Below are positions 1-7,696 of a stretch of DNA of 64,000 bases, piece by piece. The first letter of the stretch is position 1. Every line of letters begins with the position of its first letter. A program made the translations under genes and the position numbers. The notes under the pieces are model-generated. The model had not been told where the DNA came from and made no database searches. It saw only the letters and a program-made list of their open reading frames with translations. Origin of the DNA: Sphaerisporangium siamense (GTDB lineage Bacteria; Actinomycetota; Actinomycetes; Streptosporangiales; Streptosporangiaceae); contig NZ_JACHND010000001.1 in the NCBI RefSeq assembly GCF_014205275.1, positions 2,976,001 to 3,040,000 on the forward strand, given 5' to 3'.

Positions 1-195
1 CGGCATGTCCTGTCGCCTGAGCCAGGACTCGAAGAGCACGTCCTCCTGCGTGTGGACGTACGGACTGCCGGCCAGCATCTCGTACTGGACGACGGCCACG
101 GTCCTGCGCCCGCCCCGCCCCTCAGGAACGACAGCACTGCTCACCGGGCAGTCATCCGCCACCGCGATCAGCGTCTTGTAGTAATCGAGGTCCAC
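1..195 (-). CDS. DUF6157 family protein, N-terminal part (partial)
   Basis: The frame runs off the left edge, so only the first 65 codons are present. The GTG start at 195 is chosen because GGGAGGGG lies just upstream on the minus strand. The residues read LDYYKTLIAVADDCPV, then TVAVVQYEML, then TQEDVLFE, the pattern I associate with DUF6157, a small family of unknown function. It points the same way as the TAC operon upstream, but a gap of about 95 bp separates them, so co-transcription is only possible. No catalytic residues can be named. The family call rests on remembered motif pattern and was not searched. Confidence 0.7.
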   Translation of the reverse strand, partial: MDLDYYKTLIAVADDCPVSSAVVPEGRGGRRTVAVVQYEMLAGSPYVHTQEDVLFESWLRRQDMP

Positions 196-289
196 AACCC
201 CTCCCACACGACACCCGGAACCGGCGTCCTCGGATTCTAGACGGCCCTGTTCCACAAGGAGACCGCCGGTCCTGAAACGCCGGATCGGC

Positions 290-757
290 TCAACCCGTCA
301 CGTCGGCTTCCAGGCCACTCGCGGGCCGTAGCATCGGCAGTTGGAACGCGTGGACGCGCAGACGGCCCAACACCGCCTGGACGGCCTCTCGCAGGTATGG
401 ATACACCTCCACCCAGGCGACCTGCTCCCCGAAGACCTTGAGCGCGGAGGTTTCCTCGGTCAACGCCTCATGGTCCGGATCGCGCGGAACATAGGTCACC
501 ACCATGGAGACGCTGAACGTGACGATGTCGTCGTCGTCGCCGCCCAGAACCTTGCCGGTCAGGTCGAACTTGTACGAGAGCGAGCCGTCGGCGGTGGCGG
601 CCGCGGAGGCCAGCGCCATTTTCAGTTTGACGCCATCGCCGGGCTTGAGCCTCTCGGCGGAAAAGGCCACGGGCGCGATGTCCTGGAGTTCCACCCGGTC
701 ACTGATGCGTTCGACAAGGCCGGCGATGGCTCCTGGCGTTTCCTTACCGGTCGTCAC
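290..757 (-). CDS. SecB-like chaperone of a toxin-antitoxin-chaperone operon
   Basis: This 155-residue protein looks like a SecB-fold chaperone. After the N-terminal strands (VELQDIAPVAFSAERL) comes YKFDLTGKVLGG, then VSMVVTYVP, then the SecB-like end with VFGEQVAWVEVYPYLREAVQ and FQLPMLRP. In TAC modules such a protein binds the C-terminal tail of the antitoxin and stops its aggregation and degradation; it acts in the cytoplasm. The GTG start at 757 overlaps the antitoxin stop as GTGA, so translation is probably coupled. An open frame extends upstream to 883 but is antitoxin sequence read in another frame. It is the third gene of toxin-antitoxin-chaperone, the order of M. tuberculosis Rv1955-Rv1957. 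The role is inferred from fold pattern and context. Confidence 0.8.
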   Translation of the reverse strand: MTTGKETPGAIAGLVERISDRVELQDIAPVAFSAERLKPGDGVKLKMALASAAATADGSLSYKFDLTGKVLGGDDDDIVTFSVSMVVTYVPRDPDHEALTEETSALKVFGEQVAWVEVYPYLREAVQAVLGRLRVHAFQLPMLRPASGLEADVTG

Positions 758-1287
758 GTCGTGACCAGCGGGGTCGTGCCGAGCGATACGTAGGTGTCGG
801 GAGAGGGGACGCGCGGGTCCATGGGATGAACCTCCGCCACCAGCCGGATGCCGTTCGTGGTGCCGATGGGCGTCGAATTCCACTTGACGAGGATCGGCCG
901 GCCCTCGCTCTCAGGGGTGAGGAACACGCCCGATGCCGTCGCCTGAGGAATCCGGACGCGCCAGTCCCGGGTGGCCGGGCGCACCGCACGTTGCTGGACA
1001 GTGGCGCTTCGCGGCTCGCCCGCCCGTACCAGCCGGACGTCGGCTTCGAAGCCCATGGCGTGCAGATAGTCCGCGAGGGTGTTGATCCTCACGTTCCCGT
1101 CTCCGCGGAAGACCTGGTTCACCGCTGATCGCCGGAGTCCGAGCTTTTCCGCGACGTCGCTTTGGGAAAGCCCGCACAACTGGAGCGCCTGATGGAGCGT
1201 CGCCAGGACCTCGTGACGAAGTCGCGCGGCGGCAAGAGCCCTCGCACCCCTGACAGTAGCCGCGAATCGGTCGTATAGGTTTCTCAC
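754..1287 (-). CDS. higA: HigA-like XRE-family antitoxin with C-terminal extension
   Basis: The 177-residue protein has an XRE helix-turn-helix at about residues 40-85 (LSQSDVAEKLGLRRSAVNQV) followed by about 90 residues ending in VSLGTTPLVTT. HigA antitoxins bind the toxin and repress their own promoter; in TAC systems the extra C-terminal segment is the chaperone-addiction region. The GTG start at 1287 is preferred over an upstream GTG at 1314: a strong AGGAGGGAGGA lies just before it, and it overlaps the toxin stop as GTGA. Its own stop overlaps the chaperone start the same way. A perfect palindrome at the toxin start is a candidate operator. The HTH is clear; the ChAD role of the tail is inferred from length and context. 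Confidence 0.8.
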   Translation of the reverse strand: MRNLYDRFAATVRGARALAAARLRHEVLATLHQALQLCGLSQSDVAEKLGLRRSAVNQVFRGDGNVRINTLADYLHAMGFEADVRLVRAGEPRSATVQQRAVRPATRDWRVRIPQATASGVFLTPESEGRPILVKWNSTPIGTTNGIRLVAEVHPMDPRVPSPDTYVSLGTTPLVTT

Positions 1288-1700
1288 GACGCGAGATCCT
1301 CCCTCCTGATCCACATGGCCTCGTCGATCTGCTTCCTTGGCGTCTTCCAGGACTTCTTCAGGAAGCCGCTGGTGAGCCGGATGGCCGCGGCAGAGGACTT
1401 GACGACGTCGAAGAAGGGCAGACGTACGTCTCCGGCCTTTATTTCCTTGATTCCATCGCGTAGGTCGTTGAGTTCCCGTGGCACTGGAAGTGAGCCGGTG
1501 TGAGCGTATCGCTCAAAACGGATCAAAATATCCGCGAGCCGTGTCTCGTCTTTCCTGCTACGTGAAGACTCGAGCATTCGCATGAACGAATCTGCTCTGT
1601 ACTCTCCGTCGCGAGTTCGCGCTGCCTCGATCATCTTGGCGGGCCCCCACTCATAGTAGATGCGACCGCAGTCCGGGCACGTCCCTCGCTGTACAGTCAA
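1284..1700 (-). CDS. higB: HigB/Gp49-like toxin of the RelE superfamily
   Basis: The 138-residue protein ends with the signature of Gp49/HigB-like toxins: LRDGIKEIKAGDVRLPFF, a strand with IRLTSGFLKKS, then KTPRKQIDEA. These toxins are ribosome-dependent mRNA endonucleases. The N-terminus carries an unusual CPDCGRIYYEW segment with a single CxxC, which may only be structural. The TTG start at 1700 is chosen because CAGGAGGT lies 6 nt upstream and no other start fits. It is first in the operon and overlaps the antitoxin by 4 nt. Toxicity is inferred from family and from the antitoxin and chaperone genes behind it. The protein is longer than the roughly 110-residue norm because of its N-terminal extension. 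Confidence 0.75.
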   Translation of the reverse strand: MTVQRGTCPDCGRIYYEWGPAKMIEAARTRDGEYRADSFMRMLESSRSRKDETRLADILIRFERYAHTGSLPVPRELNDLRDGIKEIKAGDVRLPFFDVVKSSAAAIRLTSGFLKKSWKTPRKQIDEAMWIRREDLAS

Positions 1701-1708
1701 AACTGTAC
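1691..1708. promoter_or_regulatory. Perfect palindrome over the toxin start, candidate HigA operator
   Basis: GTACAGT-CAAA-ACTGTAC is a perfect inverted repeat with 7-bp arms and a 4-bp spacer. It covers the TTG start of the toxin gene. HigA antitoxins usually autoregulate through short palindromes at the start of their operon, so this is the natural candidate site. Confidence 0.6.
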
Positions 1709-1765
1709 CTCCTGTGGGTACGGTTTGTCTTCACTGATCTTCAAAGACTTAACCCTGCCACAGAA

Positions 1766-1783
1766 GATCGCGACTCCGCGATC
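1766..1783. promoter_or_regulatory. Second 7-4-7 palindrome upstream of the TAC operon
   Basis: GATCGCG-ACTC-CGCGATC is a perfect inverted repeat of the same 7-4-7 geometry as the one at 1691-1708, 58 bp upstream of it in the promoter region. It may be a second operator or a transcriptional hairpin. The arms differ in sequence from the first palindrome, so shared recognition is uncertain. Confidence 0.35.
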
Positions 1784-2043
1784 GATTGACTTGAATGGAT
1801 GGCTATAGGGGTTGTTGCGCTGACTCTTTTGTCCTTGTCGTGACTCCATGCGCTATGTAAGTGCTTTGGCTGCCCTTTTACCCGTCCGCAGCTCGCCCAC
1901 TTCCAAGTCCGACAATAATGGGCATGCGCAAATATATATCTAGGTATTGTGAGATATGGGTGTGCGTTCGCCGGCGCCGGCGTCGGTGCCGCCCGTGCGA
2001 GTCGGCCGGTCTGGGGCGCGGGCGGTGGCCGGGATCTGGGGTG
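1784..2043. other. AT-richer non-coding stretch upstream of the TAC operon
   Basis: Together with 1709-1783 this forms about 340 bp without a convincing gene, between the 3' end of the GntR gene and the TAC operon. It includes runs such as AAATATATATC near 1930, much richer in A and T than the surroundings. The promoter of the TAC operon must lie here or just downstream, but no clear -35/-10 pair is visible on the minus strand. Confidence 0.5.
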
Positions 2044-2715
2044 TCAGGAGGGGCGGCGGAGCCATTGCTCGACGCCGGCGACGTGGACCGTGGCCCAGGC
2101 GCGGGCGACGTCGGGCTGCCGGGCGGCGATGGCCGTGTAGATCGCGGTGTGCTGCTCCCTGAGCCCGGCCGCCGCCCCGTCCTGGGTGAGGCCGTGCCAG
2201 ACGCGGGCGCGGGTGGCGGGGCCGGACAGGCTTTCCAGGAGCGCGGCCAGCACGGTGTTGCCGGACCCCTCGGCGATGCGCCGGTGGAACCGCAGGTCGT
2301 TGGCGGCGAGCTCCTCGGCGCTCGGCTCCTCGGGCAGCTCGTCGAGGATGGCGCGCAGCTCCTCCACGCCGACGTCGTCCATGTGGACGGCCGCCAGGCC
2401 CGTGGCCGACGGCTCCAGGATGCGGCGGACCTGGAAGAACTCCAGGACGGTCTCGTCGCGGTGGAAGTCGGCGACGAACGACAGCGCGTCCAGCAGGAGG
2501 CGGGGCTCCAGGCTGGTCACGTACGTGCCGTCGCCCTGGCGGACGTCGAGGACGTTGATGAGCGCGAGCGCGCGCACCGCCTCGCGCAGCGAGTTGCGCG
2601 AGAGGCCCAGGCGTTCGGCGAGGTCGGCCTCCTTCGGCAGCCGCGCTCCGGGGGCGAGCTCCCCCGAGACGATCATTTCCTTGATCCTGTCGATTGCGGC
2701 GTCCGTGACCGCCAC
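2044..2715 (-). CDS. GntR (FadR subfamily) transcriptional regulator
   Basis: This 223-residue protein has an N-terminal winged helix (IKEMIVSGELAPGARLPKE, then LAERLGLSRNSLREAVRAL, then VRQGDGTYVT) and a C-terminal all-helical FCD domain with VRRILEPSATGLAA and LRFHRRIAEGSGN. The Asp and His residues of the FCD domain (RFHRRI, EQHTAIYTAI) normally hold a metal and a carboxylate ligand. Regulators of this group control sugar-acid or carboxylate catabolism, but no such gene is adjacent, so the target is unknown. The GTG start at 2715 follows a GGGGTGGTGAG stretch. A tandem 15-bp repeat lies 26-55 bp upstream. Confidence 0.9.
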   Translation of the reverse strand: MAVTDAAIDRIKEMIVSGELAPGARLPKEADLAERLGLSRNSLREAVRALALINVLDVRQGDGTYVTSLEPRLLLDALSFVADFHRDETVLEFFQVRRILEPSATGLAAVHMDDVGVEELRAILDELPEEPSAEELAANDLRFHRRIAEGSGNTVLAALLESLSGPATRARVWHGLTQDGAAAGLREQHTAIYTAIAARQPDVARAWATVHVAGVEQWLRRPS

Positions 2716-2740
2716 GAACTCACCACCCCTGTGTTCTCGC

Positions 2741-2770
2741 GCTGAGCACCAGACGGCTGAGCACCAGACG
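2741..2770. promoter_or_regulatory. Tandem 15-bp repeat upstream of the GntR gene
   Basis: GCTGAGCACCAGACG occurs twice in perfect tandem (2741-2755 and 2756-2770), just upstream of the GntR start. The repeat contains CTGGTGCTCAG on the minus strand. Two adjacent copies, one and a half helical turns apart, suit a dimeric regulator, most simply GntR itself. Confidence 0.45.
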
Positions 2771-2859
2771 TCGGATGTCTACGAGTCTATGCGGCGGGTC
2801 GTCCGGCGCCACGGGCCGGAACCCGAGCACCCGGAGCTCCAGGTGCGCCGAGGGACGTC

Positions 2860-3501
2860 TCAGAGGCCGGCGAACAGGCGGCCGGCGGCGATCTCGATGC
2901 GGCGCTGGAGCTGTTCGTACGTGCGCCGCCCGCGCAGCATTTCGAGCAGTTCGTGCACCCACACGCCCGCCAGCGACCCGGCGAGCGCGTACTGCTCCTC
3001 GGTGGCCGCCTCCAGCGTGAGCCCCCCGGCCGAGACGCGCAGCAGCAGACCGGCCATGCGGTCGCCGAACGGGGCCTCGACCTCGGCAATGATCAGGGAG
3101 CGGATGAGGGCGTCGGCGAGCTCGGGCTCGCGCATGAGGCCGCGCGTGGCCCGCATGAGGACGTCCACCGCGCGCCCCGCCGGGGTGGCGGCGCTCGGCG
3201 GGCGGCGCTCGATGCTCGTCTCCAGAAGGTCGAACTCATCGCTGACGACCGCGACGACCAGGTCCATCTTGGAGGGGAAATAGCGGTACAGCGTGCCGAG
3301 GGCGACGCCGGCGCGCTCGGCGACCGTTCTCATCTGCATGGCCTCGACCCCGCCGCGGGACGCCAGCGCGGCCGCCGCCTGGACGATGCGCTTGCGCCGC
3401 TGGTGCTGGCCGCGCGTGCGGACACCCGAGGCGGGGGGAACGGAGGAGTGCGCCGGAGGCGCGCCCTCGCCGGGAGGGGCCGCGGTATGCGGAGTTCGCA
3501 T
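2860..3501 (-). CDS. TetR-family regulator, KstR-like
   Basis: The 213-residue protein starts with a disordered Pro/Ala tail of about 30 residues, then a TetR DNA-binding domain: QRRKRIVQAAAALASRGG, MRTVAERAGVALGTLYRYF, PSKMDLVVAV. The GTLYRYFPSK helix and the following ligand domain resemble KstR, the mycobacterial regulator of sterol and lipid catabolism. Such proteins repress until an acyl-CoA or steroid ligand binds. The ATG start at 3501 sits inside a GAGAACACGTT stretch that could be its own operator. The hot-dog dehydratase at 4197 is the nearest lipid-type gene. The TetR fold is certain; the KstR likeness is from memory. Confidence 0.88.
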   Translation of the reverse strand: MRTPHTAAPPGEGAPPAHSSVPPASGVRTRGQHQRRKRIVQAAAALASRGGVEAMQMRTVAERAGVALGTLYRYFPSKMDLVVAVVSDEFDLLETSIERRPPSAATPAGRAVDVLMRATRGLMREPELADALIRSLIIAEVEAPFGDRMAGLLLRVSAGGLTLEAATEEQYALAGSLAGVWVHELLEMLRGRRTYEQLQRRIEIAAGRLFAGL

Positions 3502-3504
3502 GAG

Positions 3505-3512
3505 AACACGTT
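3505..3512. promoter_or_regulatory. AACNNGTT core at the TetR start, possible operator
   Basis: AACACGTT overlaps the region just upstream of the TetR start codon. Its AAC-NN-GTT core matches the centre of the published KstR site (TNNAACNNGTTNNA), but the flanking T and A are absent. It is a weak candidate for autoregulation. Confidence 0.25.
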
Positions 3513-3543
3513 ACCGGATATCACCCAAGCGGGCTTTGTTACC

Positions 3544-3567
3544 GACCGGTTAGCCGGAATACCGGTC
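3544..3567. promoter_or_regulatory. Palindrome upstream of the TetR gene
   Basis: GACCGGT and ACCGGTC form perfect 7-bp inverted arms around a 10-bp spacer, 43 bp upstream of the TetR start on the minus strand. The left part reads TACCGACCGGTTA, a pattern common in TetR operators. Confidence 0.45.
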
Positions 3568-4196
3568 ATGCTCGTCGTTCGGGCGACAGATCCATGTGCG
3601 GCCGTGTCTTCCGAAAAGCATTCCGGGCCAGGATTGAAATGTGTTCTATTCCGTGAGAGGACGAGATCATGTGGGTGTGCTGATCGGCTTCTCCTCGAAC
3701 GGCGCGGGAACGGGCGGAGACGGCCGGCGGCGAGATGTTCTGTATGGAGAATGCCGGTCCGGGTGATGAAGTTTCGTCCCCGGGGGGACGAATTCGTGTC
3801 CGGGGGGCAGCGGTTCGTATACCCGGAAGCACAGGCCCGGCCAGGGGTGCGGATTTTCTGGGACGGTGTACGCGACGGCGCACCACGAATCCGGAAACGC
3901 CGCTCCGGCGGCGGGCCCCGCGCCCACCCGGGCCGTCCCGTCCCAGGTGATCGGCGGGGCGGACGTGCGCCGTGGCGAGCGAGGTCCGCGGCCTCCTCGT
4001 GTACCACGCGCCGCCTGTATCCCAGATCACGCCGCTTTCCGTCGTGGCCGTGATCCGATTACCGGAGGGTGCGGCGTGTTGCCGGGAACATGAGGAATGC
4101 GACCTTGAAAAGGTGGGTATCGCTATGCCGGTGCGGGTTGTCCGCCGCCCGATCGAACAAGTCGACTCTGCCCTTATGGGCGCCACGGGAGCCGTC
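3568..4196. other. Non-coding region with a strong palindrome at 3773-3792
   Basis: No open frame in these 630 bp has convincing codon use or a recognisable product. The notable structure is a 9-bp perfect inverted repeat, TTCGTCCCC-GG-GGGGACGAA (3773-3792), followed by a similar GTCCGGGGGGCAG element at about 3799. These could be operator sites or an RNA hairpin. The 5' region of the dehydratase gene begins near the right edge. Confidence 0.4.
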
Positions 4197-4604
4197 ATGC
4201 GCACACTGTCGGACGACGACATCGCCCGCGGCGCCACGCTCCCCCCGCGGCGCGTCGCGGTCACGCCCGCCACCGTCGCCTCGGCCGCGCTCGCGACCAT
4301 GGAGCATGGACCGGTCCCGCACGAGGCCGGCCGGACCGTCGTCCACGGCTCCACCGACGTCGTCCTGAACATCCTGACCACGATGGGCCTGGTCGAGCGC
4401 TACGTCACCGACTGGGTGGGGCCCGAGGCGCTGATCCGCAGCATCAACGTCCGCCTGGGCGTGCCCGCCTACGCCGGGGACACCCTCACCTTCAACGGCA
4501 CCGTCGCGGCCCGGGAAGGCGGCGAGGTCACCGTCGAGGTGCGCGGCACGGTCGGCATCGGCGACCACGCCACCGGCACCGTCCGTTTCCAGCTCCCGTA
4601 CTGA
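4197..4604 (+). CDS. MaoC/hot-dog fold acyl dehydratase-like protein
   Basis: The 135-residue product has hot-dog features: a helix with STDVVLNILTTMGLVERYVTDW, then SINVRLGVPAYAGDTLTFNG and a final strand pair ending ATGTVRFQLPY. MaoC-like proteins hydrate or dehydrate 2-enoyl thioesters. The usual catalytic Asp-x-x-x-x-His in the hot-dog helix is not clean here; the corresponding stretch reads EHGPVPHE, so activity is uncertain. The ATG at 4197 is preferred; in-frame starts further upstream (4125) add low-quality sequence. A GGGAG lies about 8 nt upstream. It is a single gene, convergent with the sigma-like gene. A thioesterase role is the main alternative. Confidence 0.7.
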   Translation: MRTLSDDDIARGATLPPRRVAVTPATVASAALATMEHGPVPHEAGRTVVHGSTDVVLNILTTMGLVERYVTDWVGPEALIRSINVRLGVPAYAGDTLTFNGTVAAREGGEVTVEVRGTVGIGDHATGTVRFQLPY

Positions 4605-4627
4605 GGTCCGGAGCGGCGCGACCGGCC

Positions 4628-6256
4628 TCAGGGCGTCACGAGCGTGGGGACGGCGAAGAACACGAGCAGGCCGATGGCCACGCAGAGAAGGATGCCGACC
4701 AGTTCCCACAGCCAGTCGTAGTGGCGCTCGCGGACCTTGACCGGCTTGGCCTTCTTGTGGCGGCACCGCCGCCCCTTGGCCCCCTCGTCCGGCGTGACGA
4801 CGGCCTGGTCGGCGGGCACGACGGCCTCGGCCGTCACCGTCGCGGCCCCGGGTTCCTTCTCCGTCGTCACCTCGGCGGCCGGGGACTCCGGGACCTCCGG
4901 CGCCACCGTTTCCGGCTGTGCCGCCGGGTCGATCGCCACAGGCGCGGCCACCACGGGGTCACCGAGCGCATCGGCCGCTGCGTCGGCCGCCGTGTCGTCC
5001 GCGGTCTCACCCGCCGGCCCGGCCATGGTCTCGCTCGCCGTCGTGCCGGACTTCGGCTCCGCGGGCGGAGTCTCGGCGCGCCCGTCGGTCAGGGGGCCGT
5101 CCTCCGGGAGGTTCGCCTGGATCTCGGGCGTTTCGAACGTTCCCGTGCCGTCGGCGGCCGGTACGGCGGGGGACTCCTCGGCCGGTTCGCCCGCGACCGG
5201 CTTGTCGGGCGCCTTGGCCTGCCGCCGTCTGCGCGGCAGCGGCTTGAACGTGCGCCGCAAGGTGGGCCACTGCCCGGTGGCCAGCGCCTTGCCGAACGCC
5301 GAGTCCGGCGGCGAGGCGTGCTCGGACTTCAGGGGGATGTCGTCGTCCAGGGCCTCCAGCGGGACCGGCGCGGCGAGCGGCATCGCGGAAGCCGGAGCGG
5401 GGGCTGAGACCGGCGCGGCGAGCGGCGTCGCGGCGAGCGCGCCCGGGGGAGCGACGTCGCGCAGCTTCGGCATCGGCTCGGTCGTGGCCTCGTGCCGGGA
5501 CCGCACGCCCGGCTCCGGCGGCGACAGCTCCGCGGCGGGGAAGACGCCGGTGGCGGTGACGGGGTTGGGCTCGGCCAGCGGCAGCGGCCACCGGGGCGTG
5601 GTCGGCCACAGGCTTTCGGCGTCCCGCCGGGGGGCGGGCGCGGCGCCGGCCTCGTCGGCGACGGCGTTCAGCACCTGGGCGCGCAGCGCCGTGGGCGGCG
5701 AGCGCCAGGGCAGGCGGGCCAGGGCGTCCTCGGCCGGGGCGACCGTGAGCGCCTCGTACACCTCGGCCACCGCGGCGGGGACCGGCGGGCCCGACCGGGC
5801 CGCGGCGACGGCGGAGGACAGCGACCGGGTGAACCGGTGCCGGGCGGTGATGTCGAGCTGCTCGGCCGTGTCGGCCGCGACGTCCAGCACCCAGGCCAGC
5901 TCGGGGGCGTCGAGCCCGCAGATCGCGGACAGCAGCAGCACCTCGCGCTGATGGGGCCGGATCTCGCGCACGACGCGTTCGATGAGCGCGGTCGCCGGGT
6001 CGGTGACGGCGTCGACGGTGGGGAAGGCGTAGGCGACGTCGCGCCGGTAGATCTCGCGGCGGGCGAGCGCGTACAGCGCCGCGCGCGGGGTCTCGACGGC
6101 CGGGACGCCCGTGAGGACCGCCACGAGCGCGTCGGCGGCGGAGGCGGTGTCACCGAGCTGGTCGTGGATGTAGGCGAACAGCCCCGTGGCGTGGCGGTCG
6201 TAGAGCTCGGCGATCAGCTCGGCCCTCGGGCGGCGATCGATGAGCGAAGGGGACAC
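4628..6256 (-). CDS. Sigma-factor-like protein with Ala/Pro tail and C-terminal membrane anchor
   Basis: The first 165 or so residues resemble an ECF sigma factor: region 2-like LIAELYDRHATGLFAYIHDQ, then region 4-like RPHQREVLLLSAICGLDAPE followed by LAWVLDVAADTAEQL. The region 4 helix-turn-helix is degenerate and lacks the usual basic recognition helix. About 330 residues of Ala/Pro/Glu-rich, low-complexity linker follow, then a basic stretch (RRCRHKKAKPVKVRERHYDW) and one hydrophobic helix (LVGILLCVAIGLLVFF) at the very end. The order implies a cytoplasmic sigma-like head tethered to the membrane. The GTG start at 6256 has GAGGAA upstream. Whether it still binds RNA polymerase or acts as a regulator is unknown. 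Confidence 0.7.
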   Translation of the reverse strand: MSPSLIDRRPRAELIAELYDRHATGLFAYIHDQLGDTASAADALVAVLTGVPAVETPRAALYALARREIYRRDVAYAFPTVDAVTDPATALIERVVREIRPHQREVLLLSAICGLDAPELAWVLDVAADTAEQLDITARHRFTRSLSSAVAAARSGPPVPAAVAEVYEALTVAPAEDALARLPWRSPPTALRAQVLNAVADEAGAAPAPRRDAESLWPTTPRWPLPLAEPNPVTATGVFPAAELSPPEPGVRSRHEATTEPMPKLRDVAPPGALAATPLAAPVSAPAPASAMPLAAPVPLEALDDDIPLKSEHASPPDSAFGKALATGQWPTLRRTFKPLPRRRRQAKAPDKPVAGEPAEESPAVPAADGTGTFETPEIQANLPEDGPLTDGRAETPPAEPKSGTTASETMAGPAGETADDTAADAAADALGDPVVAAPVAIDPAAQPETVAPEVPESPAAEVTTEKEPGAATVTAEAVVPADQAVVTPDEGAKGRRCRHKKAKPVKVRERHYDWLWELVGILLCVAIGLLVFFAVPTLVTP

Positions 6257-6655
6257 GGCCGGTTCCTCTGGAATTCTCTAGCGGGCTTGGGGGTTTGGCC
6301 TGGCTGAGGAGGTTAGAGAGGAGCGGGGGACTCAGGAGGCCCTGGTAACCAATCATGCCAAGCGTGTCACGACCGCCGCACCGATCGATGCAAGTTTGAT
6401 AGATATCGCGAAATCACCGGTACGGAGCCGTCTCCCGGGGGGAGGCCGGTTCTTTCGGCCGTCCCGACAAATGGCCATGAGGAGTGTCCTGGGATAGATG
6501 GTGGAGATGATCGTAGGCTGTGCCCGGGGGAGATCAAGTGGACCCGCGGTCCGGCCGTCACCTACCGTGGGGGCTGCCGAGCGGGTGGTAGCCGTGTGCA
6601 ACCGACTCGACGATTCCGGGTTAGCCATGCCCGGCCGAGAAGCACGAGGTCGTGC
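6257..6655. other. Divergent intergenic region between sigma-like gene and opuC operon
   Basis: About 400 bp without a convincing gene, holding the promoters of both flanking units. A relatively AT-rich part lies at 6380-6420 (GCAAGTTTGATAGATATCGC). Several G-runs are present. I cannot assign a sigma-type promoter with confidence. Confidence 0.4.
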
Positions 6656-7696
6656 GTGATCACATTCGAAGGCGTCACCAAGCGTTACGGGGACGGCACG
6701 GTCGCCGTCGACAACCTCAGCCTCCAGGTCCCGACCGGGGCCATCACCGTCTTCGTCGGGCCCTCCGGCTGCGGCAAGACCACCTCCCTCCGCATGATCA
6801 ACCGCATGATCGACGCGACCGAGGGCCGCATCCTCCTCGACGACCGGGACGTCAGGTCCATCGACCCGCCCACGCTGCGCCGGGGCATCGGCTACGTGAT
6901 CCAGCAGGCCGGCCTCTTCCCGCACCGCAAGATCGTCGACAACGTCGCCACCGTGCCGTACCTGCTCGGCTGGGACAAGAAGAAGGCCCGCGCCCGGGCG
7001 ATGGAGCTGCTGGAACGCGTCGGCCTCGACACCAAGCTGGCCGGCCGCTACCCCTTCCAGCTCTCCGGCGGGCAGCAGCAGCGCGTCGGCGTGGCCAGGG
7101 CGCTCGCCGCCGACCCGCCCGTGCTGCTCATGGACGAGCCGTTCAGCGCCGTGGACCCCGTCGTGCGCGCCAGCCTCCAGGAGGAGCTGCTGCGGCTGCA
7201 GGCCGAGCTGCGCAAGACCATCGTGTTCGTCACCCACGACATCGACGAGGCCGTCAAGCTCGGCGACCACGTGGCCGTCCTGCGGGTCGGCGGACGGCTG
7301 GCGCAGCTCGCCGACCCCGCGACCCTGCTGGCCGCGCCCGCCGACGCGTTCGTGGAGGGCTTCCTCGGCAAGGACCGCGGCATCCGCCGCCTGTCGTTCG
7401 TCCCGGCCTCCGGCCTCGCCCTGCGCGCCGAGCCGGACGTGCCCGGCTGGTCGGTCGCGCTGGACGAGGACGGCCGCCCGGTCGGGTGGCGCGCCGACGG
7501 CGGCGACGGCCTCCTGCCGTTCGGCGCCTTCGACGTGAAGAAGGACTCGCTGCGCACCGCGCTGGACGCCGCTCTGCTCGCGCCGTCCGGCTCGGCCATC
7601 GCGGTCGACGGGGACGGCCGCTTCGCGGGCGTCGTCACCCGGGAGGCCCTGGACGAGGCGCTGCTGCGCGCCCGGGCGGTGCCGGGCGATGGGTGA
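6656..7696 (+). CDS. opuCA: Osmolyte (glycine betaine/choline) ABC importer, ATPase subunit
   Basis: The ATPase of a quaternary-amine importer, about 346 residues. It has Walker A GPSGCGKTTS, a Q-loop in VIQQAGLF, the ABC signature LSGGQQQRVGVARAL, Walker B VLLMDEPFSAVD and the switch His in FVTHDIDEA. The C-terminal 100 residues form a CBS-like regulatory region (FAGVVTREALDEALL), as in OpuCA. The GTG start at 6656, reading ITFEGVTKRYG, is chosen because it opens the conserved domain and has GAGGT upstream. The frame overlaps the first permease by 8 nt, so the four genes form one operon. It powers uptake of compatible solutes such as glycine betaine; the exact substrate is inferred. Confidence 0.92.
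   Translation: MITFEGVTKRYGDGTVAVDNLSLQVPTGAITVFVGPSGCGKTTSLRMINRMIDATEGRILLDDRDVRSIDPPTLRRGIGYVIQQAGLFPHRKIVDNVATVPYLLGWDKKKARARAMELLERVGLDTKLAGRYPFQLSGGQQQRVGVARALAADPPVLLMDEPFSAVDPVVRASLQEELLRLQAELRKTIVFVTHDIDEAVKLGDHVAVLRVGGRLAQLADPATLLAAPADAFVEGFLGKDRGIRRLSFVPASGLALRAEPDVPGWSVALDEDGRPVGWRADGGDGLLPFGAFDVKKDSLRTALDAALLAPSGSAIAVDGDGRFAGVVTREALDEALLRARAVPGDG

Noticed and set aside
1786-1809. TTGACT and TATAGG as a plus-strand promoter
   Set aside because: The spacer is only 12 bp and no plus-strand gene follows.
1861-3283. Overlapping plus-strand open frames across the GntR and TetR genes
   Set aside because: The minus-strand genes have clear domains; these frames are Arg/Ala-rich shadows.
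3566-4381. Minus-strand open frame of 271 codons
   Set aside because: It is largely antisense to the dehydratase and rich in Arg/Ser/Thr; no domain is recognisable.
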